A stretch of DNA of 64,000 nucleotides from CAJCJE01 sp035948315 (GTDB lineage Bacteria > Actinomycetota > Actinomycetes > Mycobacteriales > Pseudonocardiaceae): positions 1 to 64,000 of the forward strand of contig DASZJG010000045.1 in NCBI GenBank assembly GCA_035948315.1, read 5' to 3'. The notes beneath the pieces are model-generated. The model had not been told where the DNA came from. It ran no database searches and saw only the letters and a list, made by a program, of their open reading frames with translations. The translations under genes and the position numbers were made by a program. This document shows positions 25,060 to 32,623 of this stretch, piece by piece; the stretch's first letter is position 1, and each line of letters begins with the position of its first letter.

Positions 25060-25428
25060 CTACGCCTCGGCCCCGTCGCGCGCGGTGAACTGCTCGGTCA
25101 TGGCCGTGTCCCACCAGATCGCGTACATCTGGAAGTCGTCCGAGCCCTCGTTGACCACCTGGTGCTCGATGCCCGGCTGGAAGTGCACGACGTCGCCCGC
25201 GGCGAACGGCGTCCGGCCGCCGTCGCAGACGATCTCGGCCGCGCCGGTCATCGCCACCCAGATCTCGTACTCGTGGTGGCTGTGCGCGCCGGAACTCGCG
25301 CCCGGACCGACCACGCACCAGGAACCCTCGAACGGCGCGTTCAGCTCCGGCCACGGCATCAGCCGCGTCGCGGCCAGCCCGTTGTCCGGCAGCAGGCCGG
25401 TCCGGTCGAACTTGCGGATCATCATCAC
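25060..25428 (-). CDS. Cupin half of a split hydrazine (N-N bond) synthetase
   Basis: The protein has 122 residues and one cupin domain. The metal site is HSHHEYE (His49, His51, Glu55) with a later His89 in PGIEHQV, so all four usual ligands are present. In fused hydrazine synthetases the cupin forms the N-terminal domain and catalyses rearrangement of the O-aminoacyl-hydroxylamine ester to the hydrazine. Here the order is the same, but the gene ends with TAG directly followed in the same frame by the ATG of the MetRS-like gene. The start overlaps the N-hydroxylase stop by four bases. The three genes are thus made together. Confidence 0.87.
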   Translation of the reverse strand: MMMIRKFDRTGLLPDNGLAATRLMPWPELNAPFEGSWCVVGPGASSGAHSHHEYEIWVAMTGAAEIVCDGGRTPFAAGDVVHFQPGIEHQVVNEGSDDFQMYAIWWDTAMTEQFTARDGAEA

Positions 25429-26756
25429 GGCTGCACTCCCTGGGCGAACCCGGCCAGTGGCTGGGCGGTGGACGGCGGGTCGAGTTGCGGGGTCGGGGTG
25501 GCGGCGCGCAGCGCGAGCAGATCGGTGACGATCTCCTGGGCGCGCGCGGCCAGCAGGCTCAGCAGCGAGTCGGCGATCCCGTGCGTCGACTCGTTGACAC
25601 CCTGGAGGTGGCAGGTGCCGGTGAAACTCGGCGGCAGGTCCATCCGGTAGCTGCGGTTGACGCTGACCTCGTCGAGGCCGACCGCGTCGGCGAGGCCACG
25701 CACGATCCTGGGCATCGCCCTGGCGAACCCGGTACCCAGCAGCACCACGTCGCAGCGGTGGTGGCTGTGCGTGCCGGACTTGCGGTCGGCCAGGGTCAGC
25801 ACGACCTCGTGCCCGTCGGACTCGGCGGCGACGATGTCGACCATCGGGATCATCTCGATCCGCTCGTTGCCGGTCAGCCGCTCGATGTAGACCTGCCGGT
25901 ACAGGGTGTCGATCATCTCCGGGGTGAGGCCCGCGTAGTTGGTCCGGTGCATCTCGCGCAGCAGTTGCGCGCGGGCCGCCGAGCCCGCCGTGTGGAATTC
26001 ATCCACAAAGGACGGATAGAACAGCTCGTTGGTGAACCGGCTGGTCTCGTAGGCGTTGAGCCCGATGGAGCGCATCACCATCGTGCAGCGGGCGTTGGGC
26101 AGCGCCTCGTGCGCGCTCCACAGCATCTCGGCCGCGCTCTGCGCCGCGCCGACGACCACCACCCGCTTCGTCCGCTCAGGGTCGAGTTCACCGAACCGGG
26201 CGGCGAACTCGGTGCTGTGGATCAGCAGTTCGCGCGGCACGTCCGCGAAGACGCTCGGAATGTGCGCGTCCCGGCCGGCGGCCACGACCAAGTGCCGGGC
26301 CACGATCCGCGCCCCGTCGGCCATCTCCACGATCCATTCGCCCGCGCCGTCCGCGACCCCGAACGGCCGCACCGAGACACACCGCGCGCCGTACTCGATC
26401 CGCACGTTCGGCAGCGACTTCGCCACCCAGGCCAGATAGTTGGAGATCTCCATCCGGTACGGCGTGAAGCTGCCCAGGTTGACGAACTCGTCCAGCCTGC
26501 CCACCGAGTGCAGGTAGTTGACGAAGCTGAACGCGCTGCGCGGATTGCGCAGGGTCACCAGGTCCTTGAGGAACGACACCTGGCTCTGGGCCCACGGCAG
26601 CAGCATGCCGCGCTGCCAGACCACGTCGTCGTGCTGCTCGACGATCAGCGTGTCCTTGGCGAGTTCGTCCTTGGCCAGCTCCTCGACCGCGACCGCCAGC
26701 GCGAGACTGGACGGGCCCGCACCGATGGCCAGCAGCTCTACTTCCTGATACCGCAA
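25425..26756 (-). CDS. L-lysine N6 (or ornithine N5)-monooxygenase, first step toward the N-N bond
   Basis: The protein has 443 residues. The FAD site is AIGAGPSSLALA (residues 10-21). The family signature is QVSFLKDLVTLRNPRSAFSF. The NADPH site is VVVVGAAQSAAEML, and the C-terminal block is GVNESTHGIADSLLS. It hydroxylates the side-chain amine of lysine or ornithine with FAD, NADPH and oxygen. Next to a cupin and a MetRS-like gene it most likely makes N6-hydroxylysine for hydrazine formation rather than a siderophore, since no siderophore synthase or uptake gene is nearby. It starts with TTG behind a very strong GGGGAGGA. Confidence 0.9.
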   Translation of the reverse strand: MRYQEVELLAIGAGPSSLALAVAVEELAKDELAKDTLIVEQHDDVVWQRGMLLPWAQSQVSFLKDLVTLRNPRSAFSFVNYLHSVGRLDEFVNLGSFTPYRMEISNYLAWVAKSLPNVRIEYGARCVSVRPFGVADGAGEWIVEMADGARIVARHLVVAAGRDAHIPSVFADVPRELLIHSTEFAARFGELDPERTKRVVVVGAAQSAAEMLWSAHEALPNARCTMVMRSIGLNAYETSRFTNELFYPSFVDEFHTAGSAARAQLLREMHRTNYAGLTPEMIDTLYRQVYIERLTGNERIEMIPMVDIVAAESDGHEVVLTLADRKSGTHSHHRCDVVLLGTGFARAMPRIVRGLADAVGLDEVSVNRSYRMDLPPSFTGTCHLQGVNESTHGIADSLLSLLAARAQEIVTDLLALRAATPTPQLDPPSTAQPLAGFAQGVQP

Positions 26757-26772
26757 CGTATCCTCCCCGACT

Positions 26773-27036
26773 TCAGTGGCCGACGGCCGTGGTGGCCTTG
26801 ACGGCCGTGGCGACGATCTCGATCAGGTCCCCGACCGTGCGAGCGCCGTGATACGTGCGCAGATCGAGCGTGATGCCCAGCCGGTGCTCCAACTGCGCGA
26901 GCGCCTCCAGCTGCAGTTGGCTGTCCCACTCGTGGCCGGCGAGCACCGGTTGCGCCAGCAGGTCCTCGACCGGTTCGGTCAGCACCTCGCTCAGGGTGCT
27001 CAGCACGATGTCGTCAACGTGGTCCATGTCAGCCAT
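26773..27036 (-). CDS. Stand-alone acyl carrier protein (partner of FkbH)
   Basis: The protein has 87 residues, helical and acidic. The phosphopantetheine site is the Ser in GHEWDSQLQLEALAQLE, where the common L or M after the Ser is replaced by Gln. The ATG at 27036 overlaps the 3' end of the FkbH gene by eight bases. FkbH proteins load a glyceryl group onto a small ACP encoded next to them, so this is the expected carrier. The lysine N-hydroxylase follows 16 bases downstream. Confidence 0.85.
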   Translation of the reverse strand: MADMDHVDDIVLSTLSEVLTEPVEDLLAQPVLAGHEWDSQLQLEALAQLEHRLGITLDLRTYHGARTVGDLIEIVATAVKATTAVGH

Positions 27037-28855
27037 CACTTCGCTTCCGGTAGGTGATCCAGGAGGGCAGGGCACTGGGGGTCGAGCCTGGTGTCGCGGT
27101 GAACACACCGTCCTGTTCGGAGGGTTGGAAACCGGCCTTGGGCCAGAAGCCGTCCGCGATGCCGTTGCGCTCGCTCGGGGTGTAGCTGCCGACGACAGTG
27201 GCCACGCCGGTCTCCTGCGCCTTGCGGAGGATCCAGTCGGCGATGGCGAACTCGATGCCCCGGCCGAACACCCGGCAGCTCATCACCAGGTTGCGCACCC
27301 ACCACGCGTCCGCGACGCGTTCGATCCAGGCCGCGCCGACGATGCCCTCGTCGCCGAACCGGTCGGCCACCGCGAAGGACGCGACCAGGTTCGCCGGATC
27401 GTCGGCCAGCGCGGTGGTCGCGGCCTCGTCGAAGCGGATGCCGGTCAGGTTGAACTGGTTGGTGCGAGCAGCCAACTGCGCGACCCGGCCGACCTCGAAC
27501 GGGGTGATCGGCGCGGCCAGCAGTTCGATGCCCAGCGCGGCCAGATACTCCTCCGACGACCCGAAGCCGGTGGCGAAATCCGTGCGCAGCGCCCGTGACC
27601 GGTAGAGCTCCGGCCGTTTGCGGTCGGTGTCGGTCAGCTCCGGCACGTCGAACCAGCCTCGGCGCAGCAGTGTGTCCACCAGGTACGCCGGGTCGCCGTC
27701 GGCGGCGAGCACGGCGACCTCGGGCAGTTCCTCGGCGACGTGTCCGCGTTCGAACGGTGAGTCGTCCAGGAACACGAACGATTCGACGGCCAGGTTCAGC
27801 GTCTCCGCGGCGCCGCGCAGGTTCGTGGCCTTCGGCGACCAGTTCACCGCCCGTACCGCGAACGCCTCCGGTCGCAGCAGCATCTCCGGGTGCCGGGAGA
27901 GCGCGTCGTCCACGAGCGCCGGATCGTTCTTGCTGGCCAGCACCAGGATGACGCCCTGCTCGCGCAGCCGCGCGATGGTGCGCTGGAGGTCGGTGTAGCA
28001 GTTGCCCGGGTACAGGCCGCCCAGCTGCACGCCCGCCATGCCGACCTCGCCCAACACCCCGCCCCACAGGGTGTTGTCGAGGTCGACGGCGAGCACCTTG
28101 CGCGAGCGGCCCGACCGCGCCTGCGCCACCCGGCTGACACCCCTGGCCAGCGCGAGCAGCGCGCCGTCGGTGTAGGGCTGGTCGGCGTAGCGGTGCAGCC
28201 GCTCGTCCCGCGCCCGGATCGGCAGCTCGGCCAGGTCGCTGACCAGGTCGACGACGGCGATGCGCGGGTCGAGTTCGGCCAGACCGAGGATCTCCGCGTT
28301 CAACCGGTACCAGGCGCCACAGATCGCGGCCCGCGCCGCGACGCTCAGCACGCTGTCCCGCACCTGCGCCGGCAGCGGCACGGTGTGCAGGGTGAACGCG
28401 GCACCGCTGCGCGCGAGACCCGCGGTGAGCAGGCCGCGCAGTTCGGCCAGCCGCGCGTCGAGCTGGTCGGCGAGTCCGGCCGGATCCAGCGGGCTCCAGT
28501 CGCGCGGCAGGAAGTAGCTCTCGTCGAGCAGACAGCACACCAGGTCCGGGTCGCCGTCGGCGAAGGTGCCGCCGGCCAGCGAGATCTCGAACGTGCCGTA
28601 CTCGCCCTCCGCGATGCTCGGCGCGACGCCGACCCCGACCAGACCGGCGCGCAGCAACGGCGTGAACGGTCCGATCGTGCACGTCGCCAGCACACTCACC
28701 CGCATCGCGCGCAGGCCCTTGGCGTCAGCGGGAAGATCGGCCAGTATCCGGCCGGCCCGGCGCAACACCGCCGGGTCGTTGATGCCGGCCAACAGGTTTC
28801 TGATCGCGTGCGACGGTTCACGCGCCGCGCGCAGCTCGGTCAGCAGGTCGTCCAT
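27029..28855 (-). CDS. FkbH-like HAD enzyme, forms glyceryl-S-ACP
   Basis: The protein has 608 residues. The N-terminal region (1-250) is of the SGNH-like type found in long FkbH proteins. The HAD phosphatase/transferase domain begins at KVLAVDLDNTLWGG (Asp258, Asp260). A GNAT-like domain fills the last 170 residues. FkbH enzymes take 1,3-bisphosphoglycerate, remove phosphate and attach D-glyceryl to an ACP. The pair of KAS III upstream and ACP downstream matches that role and suggests that a three-carbon hydroxylated unit enters the product. Full length, with no key residue missing. Confidence 0.9.
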   Translation of the reverse strand: MDDLLTELRAAREPSHAIRNLLAGINDPAVLRRAGRILADLPADAKGLRAMRVSVLATCTIGPFTPLLRAGLVGVGVAPSIAEGEYGTFEISLAGGTFADGDPDLVCCLLDESYFLPRDWSPLDPAGLADQLDARLAELRGLLTAGLARSGAAFTLHTVPLPAQVRDSVLSVAARAAICGAWYRLNAEILGLAELDPRIAVVDLVSDLAELPIRARDERLHRYADQPYTDGALLALARGVSRVAQARSGRSRKVLAVDLDNTLWGGVLGEVGMAGVQLGGLYPGNCYTDLQRTIARLREQGVILVLASKNDPALVDDALSRHPEMLLRPEAFAVRAVNWSPKATNLRGAAETLNLAVESFVFLDDSPFERGHVAEELPEVAVLAADGDPAYLVDTLLRRGWFDVPELTDTDRKRPELYRSRALRTDFATGFGSSEEYLAALGIELLAAPITPFEVGRVAQLAARTNQFNLTGIRFDEAATTALADDPANLVASFAVADRFGDEGIVGAAWIERVADAWWVRNLVMSCRVFGRGIEFAIADWILRKAQETGVATVVGSYTPSERNGIADGFWPKAGFQPSEQDGVFTATPGSTPSALPSWITYRKRSDG

Positions 28856-28858
28856 GGC

Positions 28859-29887
28859 CTAGATCCGCACCAGCGTGCAGTACCAGCGCATGCCGATGGA
28901 GATCCCGGTCAGCGCGACCAGATCACCGGTGCTCAGCTCGCCCTGCTCCAGGTAGTGACCCAGCGCGGTCAGCTGGTCGGCGGCGCCCATGTGCCCGTGG
29001 TCGGCCGCGAACTCGGCATTGGTGTGCGCCAGCGGGATCCCGGTCAGTTCGGCGATGTCGCCGATGCCGTCCGGATCGTTGATGTAGATCAGCCGGGCGA
29101 GATCGGCGCGGCGCACACCCGCTCGACGGCAGGCCCGGTCGATGACCTCCAGCACGCGCGCGTTCAACTGCTCGCCGAACTGCCGCAGCTGCGCCGGGTC
29201 CTTGTGGAAGTGCGCCTGCACCCGCTCGGTCCCGCTCGGCGCGGTCGCGCTCGACCAGTCGGCAGGCGGGATCGGCGCGATGCTGCCGCCGTAGTCGGTG
29301 CGGAACCAGTCGCAGAAGTCGGAATCGGTGAACTGCTCGGTCGCCAGCCACTGGTTGCGGCGCTCGCCGCGACGCAGCAGTACGGCGACCGCGCCGTCGC
29401 TGTGTACCGAATTGTTCACGGTCATCCGGTTGCGGTGGAACTCGCTGACCCGGTTCACCGCGGTGAACAGCACCGTGTTGATCTCCGGTTGCAGCGCCAT
29501 GATGCCCGCGATCGCGCCGAGCCCGGTCACGCCGGACGCGCAGCCCTCGGTCAGCAGCAACGTCTGCCGCTCGCGAATCTTCAGCTCCCGCGCCAGCGCA
29601 GCGGACGAATCCCAATGCGGATATTCCGGCAGTTCCGACGCGGCGAGGGCGACGAGGTCCACATCGGACGGACTGATCCCGGCGCCGGCCAGGACCGCCC
29701 GGCTCGCCCTGGCGGCGAGGGCCGTCTGGGTGACGTCGTCGGCCGCCCGGTGGAAGGTCCGATACCCCCAGCGCACGATCCGCTCCGGATCGGTCACGTA
29801 GTCGCCTGCGGTGAGTGTGACGTCCTGGTCATCGCCGAACGCGTAACCGAATCCGGAGATGCCGAATTCAACGAGCGGGCCACCCAT
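28859..29887 (-). CDS. Ketoacyl-ACP synthase III-like protein, first gene of the minus operon
   Basis: The ATG at 29887 follows AGGAG and gives 342 residues. A longer frame to 29998 lacks a start signal. The nucleophile is Cys116 in TEGCASGVTGLG. The region of the usual HQAN motif reads YINDPDG, and the Asn region reads HTNAEFAADHGHMGAADQ. The second catalytic His of FabH is therefore not in its normal place, although DHGH may supply one. Such KAS III relatives act as C-C forming enzymes or as acyltransferases to O or N. Beside FkbH and ACP it probably acts on the glyceryl thioester. It heads the eleven-gene operon. Confidence 0.82.
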   Translation of the reverse strand: MGGPLVEFGISGFGYAFGDDQDVTLTAGDYVTDPERIVRWGYRTFHRAADDVTQTALAARASRAVLAGAGISPSDVDLVALAASELPEYPHWDSSAALARELKIRERQTLLLTEGCASGVTGLGAIAGIMALQPEINTVLFTAVNRVSEFHRNRMTVNNSVHSDGAVAVLLRRGERRNQWLATEQFTDSDFCDWFRTDYGGSIAPIPPADWSSATAPSGTERVQAHFHKDPAQLRQFGEQLNARVLEVIDRACRRAGVRRADLARLIYINDPDGIGDIAELTGIPLAHTNAEFAADHGHMGAADQLTALGHYLEQGELSTGDLVALTGISIGMRWYCTLVRI

Positions 29888-30142
29888 GAGCGCTCCTGTG
29901 TTTGAGCAGAATTGAAGAATCCCCATTCGAAAATGTGCCGTCGAGAATGGTGCCGCATGCACACCGCCACGACAAGATTCGTTCATCCGCGTGTGCAACC
30001 GCTTCGCTGCCGAGTTTGGCGCGAGGTGCCCAGCCGGGCAGGATCGAGGTAACGCTGGCCATGAATGTCCTGCTTCACCAGCTGTTCAACTGAATCGCCG
30101 GCACAGTTGAACACGTCGATGACCACTGGAGGCCGTGAAGAA
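29888..30142. promoter_or_regulatory. Divergent promoter region of the two main biosynthetic operons
   Basis: These 255 bases separate the KAS III start (minus) from the M1 homologue start (plus), and they drive both long operons. They are less GC-rich than the flanking genes. A perfect StrR-type palindrome lies at 30083-30113. GGAGG at 30128-30132 serves the plus-strand start. I cannot place the -10 and -35 boxes with confidence. No gene is supported inside it. Confidence 0.75.
30083..30113. promoter_or_regulatory. StrR-type binding site in the divergent promoter
   Basis: TGTTCAACTG and CAGTTGAACA form a perfect 10-base inverted repeat around an 11-base spacer. StrR and its relatives (streptomycin, teicoplanin and balhimycin type clusters) bind palindromes of the form GTTCGACTG, 11 bases, CAGTCGAAC. 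This site differs by one symmetric base in each arm and has exactly the same spacing. A StrR/ParB-type regulator is encoded at 62647-63657. I found no second full site in the other intergenic regions I inspected. Confidence 0.85.
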
Positions 30143-32623
30143 ATGACCAGTCTCACGCATGTCGACGCGACCGCGCGCGGCGCATTGTTGACGGTCCGCT
30201 CCTATCACATCGATCTCGATCTGACCATCGGCGAAGAGATTTTCCGATCGAGCACGCGCATCGTATTCGACGCGAACTCCGCCGGTGCGGAAACCTTTCT
30301 GGATGTACGGCCCACAAGCCTGGTCTCGGTGACGCTCAACGGCACCGCGATCGACCCGGCCGGCCTGCGCGACGGACGGATCGCGCTGGCCGGCCTACGT
30401 GAACACAACGAGGTCGAGGTCGTCGCCGAGATGGCCTATTCGCGTGCCTGCGAGGGCCTGCACCGCTACGTCGATCCGGCCGACGGCCGCGTCTACCTCT
30501 ACGCGTTCGTCTACATCGACAATGCGCCGCGCGTGTTCGCCTGCTTCGACCAGCCAGACCTCAAGGCGCCCTTCAGTGTCACGGTCACCGCGCCGCCGGA
30601 CTGGCAGGTGCTCGGCAACGGTGTCGCGTCCGAGACCGGACCCGGTCGCTGGGAACTCGCGACCACGCCGCCGTTGTCGACCTACCTGACCACGCTGGTG
30701 GCCGGCCCGTACGAGTCCTTCTACACCGAGCACAACGGCGTCCCGCTCGGCCTGCACTGCCGGGCCTCGCTGGCCGACGCGCTCAAGGGAGACCTCGACG
30801 AGGTCTTCGAACTCACCGGCCAGTGCCTCGACGAGTATCAGCGGCTCTTCGGCGTGCCCTATCCGTTCAGCAAGTTCGACCAGGTCTTCGTGCCCGAGTT
30901 CAGCGTGCTCTCGCTGGACCATCCCGGTTGCGTGCTGCTGCGCGAGCTGTACCTGTTCCGCTCGGCGGTGCCCAGGAGCGAACGCGAGACGCGGGCCGTC
31001 GTCGTCGCGCACGGGCTGTCGCTGATGTGGCTCGCCGGCATGGTGACCAACACGTGGTGGGACGACCTGTGGCTGGGCCAGGCGTTCGCCGACTACATGG
31101 CGCACCGGGTGACCAGCGAGGTGACCTCGTTCGCCGGGCCGCTGACCACGTTCGCGGTGCGGCGCAAGGCCCAGGCGTACGTGGCCGACCAGCGGCCCTC
31201 GACGCATCCGGTCAGCCTGGACGGGCCGGACGTGCAGACCGTGCTGCTCGAACTGGACCGGATCTCCTACTTCAAGGGCTCGTCGGTGCTGCGTCAGTTG
31301 GCCGTGCGGGTCGGCACCGACGCGTTGCGCGCCGGCCTGCGCACCTACTTCACCCGGCACGCCTACGGCACCGCGACCTTCACCGACTTCCGCGAGGCGC
31401 TCAGCGAGGCTGCCGGCGTCGACCTGACCGAGTGGTCGCGCATGTGGTTCGGCGAGTGCGACGTGAACACCCTGATCCCCGAACTCACCGTGACCGATGG
31501 CGTGATCACCTCGGCCGCCGTGCGCCAGACCGCGTCCGCCGCGCATCCCGTGCTGCGGCCGCACACCCTGGACATCGGCCTCTACGGCGACCGGCCGCGC
31601 ACCGTGCGGGTCGTGATCGACGGGCCGCGCACCGAACTTCCCGAACTGGTCGGCGAGCCCGCGCCGAAACTGTTGCTGCTCAACGACGGCGACCTGACCT
31701 ACGCCAAGATCCGCCTCGACGAGGGCTCCAGCGCGGCGCTGCCCGAACTGCTGCACACCCTCACGCCGGTCAACCGCGCGATGGTGTGGTGCGCGCTGCT
31801 GCTCGCCGTGCAGGACGGTGCCTTCCCCGCTGCCGCTCATCTGGACCTCGTCGCTGGAATGCTCGCCACCGAGACCGAACCGTCGATCGTGGTGGAGGTG
31901 CTCGAACACGCTCGCAACGAGGTCGCTGACCGGTTCCTCGCGCCAGAACTGCGCGAATCGGCCATGGCGCGCGTCGCCGACGCGATCCGGGCCAGGCTGG
32001 CCGGGCTCGCGCCGGACAGCGAGATCCCGCTGGCCCTGTTCCGCGGACTGATCGAGTTCAGCGCGGACCCGGCCGAACTGCGCGGCTGGCTCGACGGCGG
32101 TCGCGCGCCCGCCGGTCTGGTCGTCGACGCCGACCTGGCCTGGCGGCTGCGCTACCGGCTCGCCGTGCTCGGCGCCTTCGGCACCGACGAGATCGAGCGG
32201 GCCCGCGCGGCCGATCCCAGCACGCAGAGCGACCAGTTCGCCGCCAAATGCCGTGCGGCTCGACCCGAGCCGGACGCGAAAAGCATTGCCTGGCAGTCGA
32301 TCATGGCGGCCGATGACATCTCCAACTACGACTTGTGGGCGCTGGCCGAGGGTTTCTGGCAGCCGGAGCAGACCGCGCTGACCGAGCCCTACGTCGCGCG
32401 GTTCTTCGCCGAGATGCCGCAAGCCGCTCGCCTGCGCGGTGACCTGGTGCTCGACGTGCTGCTGCGCTTCCTCTACCCGCGACACGCCGCATCCGAGCAG
32501 ACGCTGAAGCTGGCCGAGGAACTCGCGGAACGCGCCGATGTCGAACTGCCGTTGCGCCGCCGGGTCGCGGACTTCACCGACGACCTGCGTCGGGTCGTAC
32601 TGGCACGTGCGACATGCGCATAG
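30143..32623 (+). CDS. M1 aminopeptidase (PepN-type) homologue with destroyed active site
   Basis: The protein has 826 residues from the ATG at 30143 (GGAGG upstream) and the full PepN/ERAP layout: N-terminal beta domain, catalytic-type domain and long helical C-terminal domain. The zinc and catalytic motifs are lost. HExxH is HGLSL (residues 290-294), so only the first His remains. The third ligand Glu, 23 residues on, is Gln313. GAMEN reads SLDHP (257-261). The fold is otherwise well kept (FDQPDLKAPF, WWDDLWL, Tyr376 in SYFKGSSVLRQL). It cannot act as a normal metallopeptidase. It may be a binding protein, a decoy target for self-protection, or a repurposed enzyme. It is the first gene of the plus operon. 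Confidence 0.9.
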   Translation: MTSLTHVDATARGALLTVRSYHIDLDLTIGEEIFRSSTRIVFDANSAGAETFLDVRPTSLVSVTLNGTAIDPAGLRDGRIALAGLREHNEVEVVAEMAYSRACEGLHRYVDPADGRVYLYAFVYIDNAPRVFACFDQPDLKAPFSVTVTAPPDWQVLGNGVASETGPGRWELATTPPLSTYLTTLVAGPYESFYTEHNGVPLGLHCRASLADALKGDLDEVFELTGQCLDEYQRLFGVPYPFSKFDQVFVPEFSVLSLDHPGCVLLRELYLFRSAVPRSERETRAVVVAHGLSLMWLAGMVTNTWWDDLWLGQAFADYMAHRVTSEVTSFAGPLTTFAVRRKAQAYVADQRPSTHPVSLDGPDVQTVLLELDRISYFKGSSVLRQLAVRVGTDALRAGLRTYFTRHAYGTATFTDFREALSEAAGVDLTEWSRMWFGECDVNTLIPELTVTDGVITSAAVRQTASAAHPVLRPHTLDIGLYGDRPRTVRVVIDGPRTELPELVGEPAPKLLLLNDGDLTYAKIRLDEGSSAALPELLHTLTPVNRAMVWCALLLAVQDGAFPAAAHLDLVAGMLATETEPSIVVEVLEHARNEVADRFLAPELRESAMARVADAIRARLAGLAPDSEIPLALFRGLIEFSADPAELRGWLDGGRAPAGLVVDADLAWRLRYRLAVLGAFGTDEIERARAADPSTQSDQFAAKCRAARPEPDAKSIAWQSIMAADDISNYDLWALAEGFWQPEQTALTEPYVARFFAEMPQAARLRGDLVLDVLLRFLYPRHAASEQTLKLAEELAERADVELPLRRRVADFTDDLRRVVLARATCA

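Noticed and set aside
25425..26756. Reading the N-hydroxylase as part of a hydroxamate siderophore pathway
   Set aside because: There is no hydroxylysine acyltransferase, IucA/IucC-type synthetase, hydroxamate NRPS or ferric siderophore uptake gene in the window.
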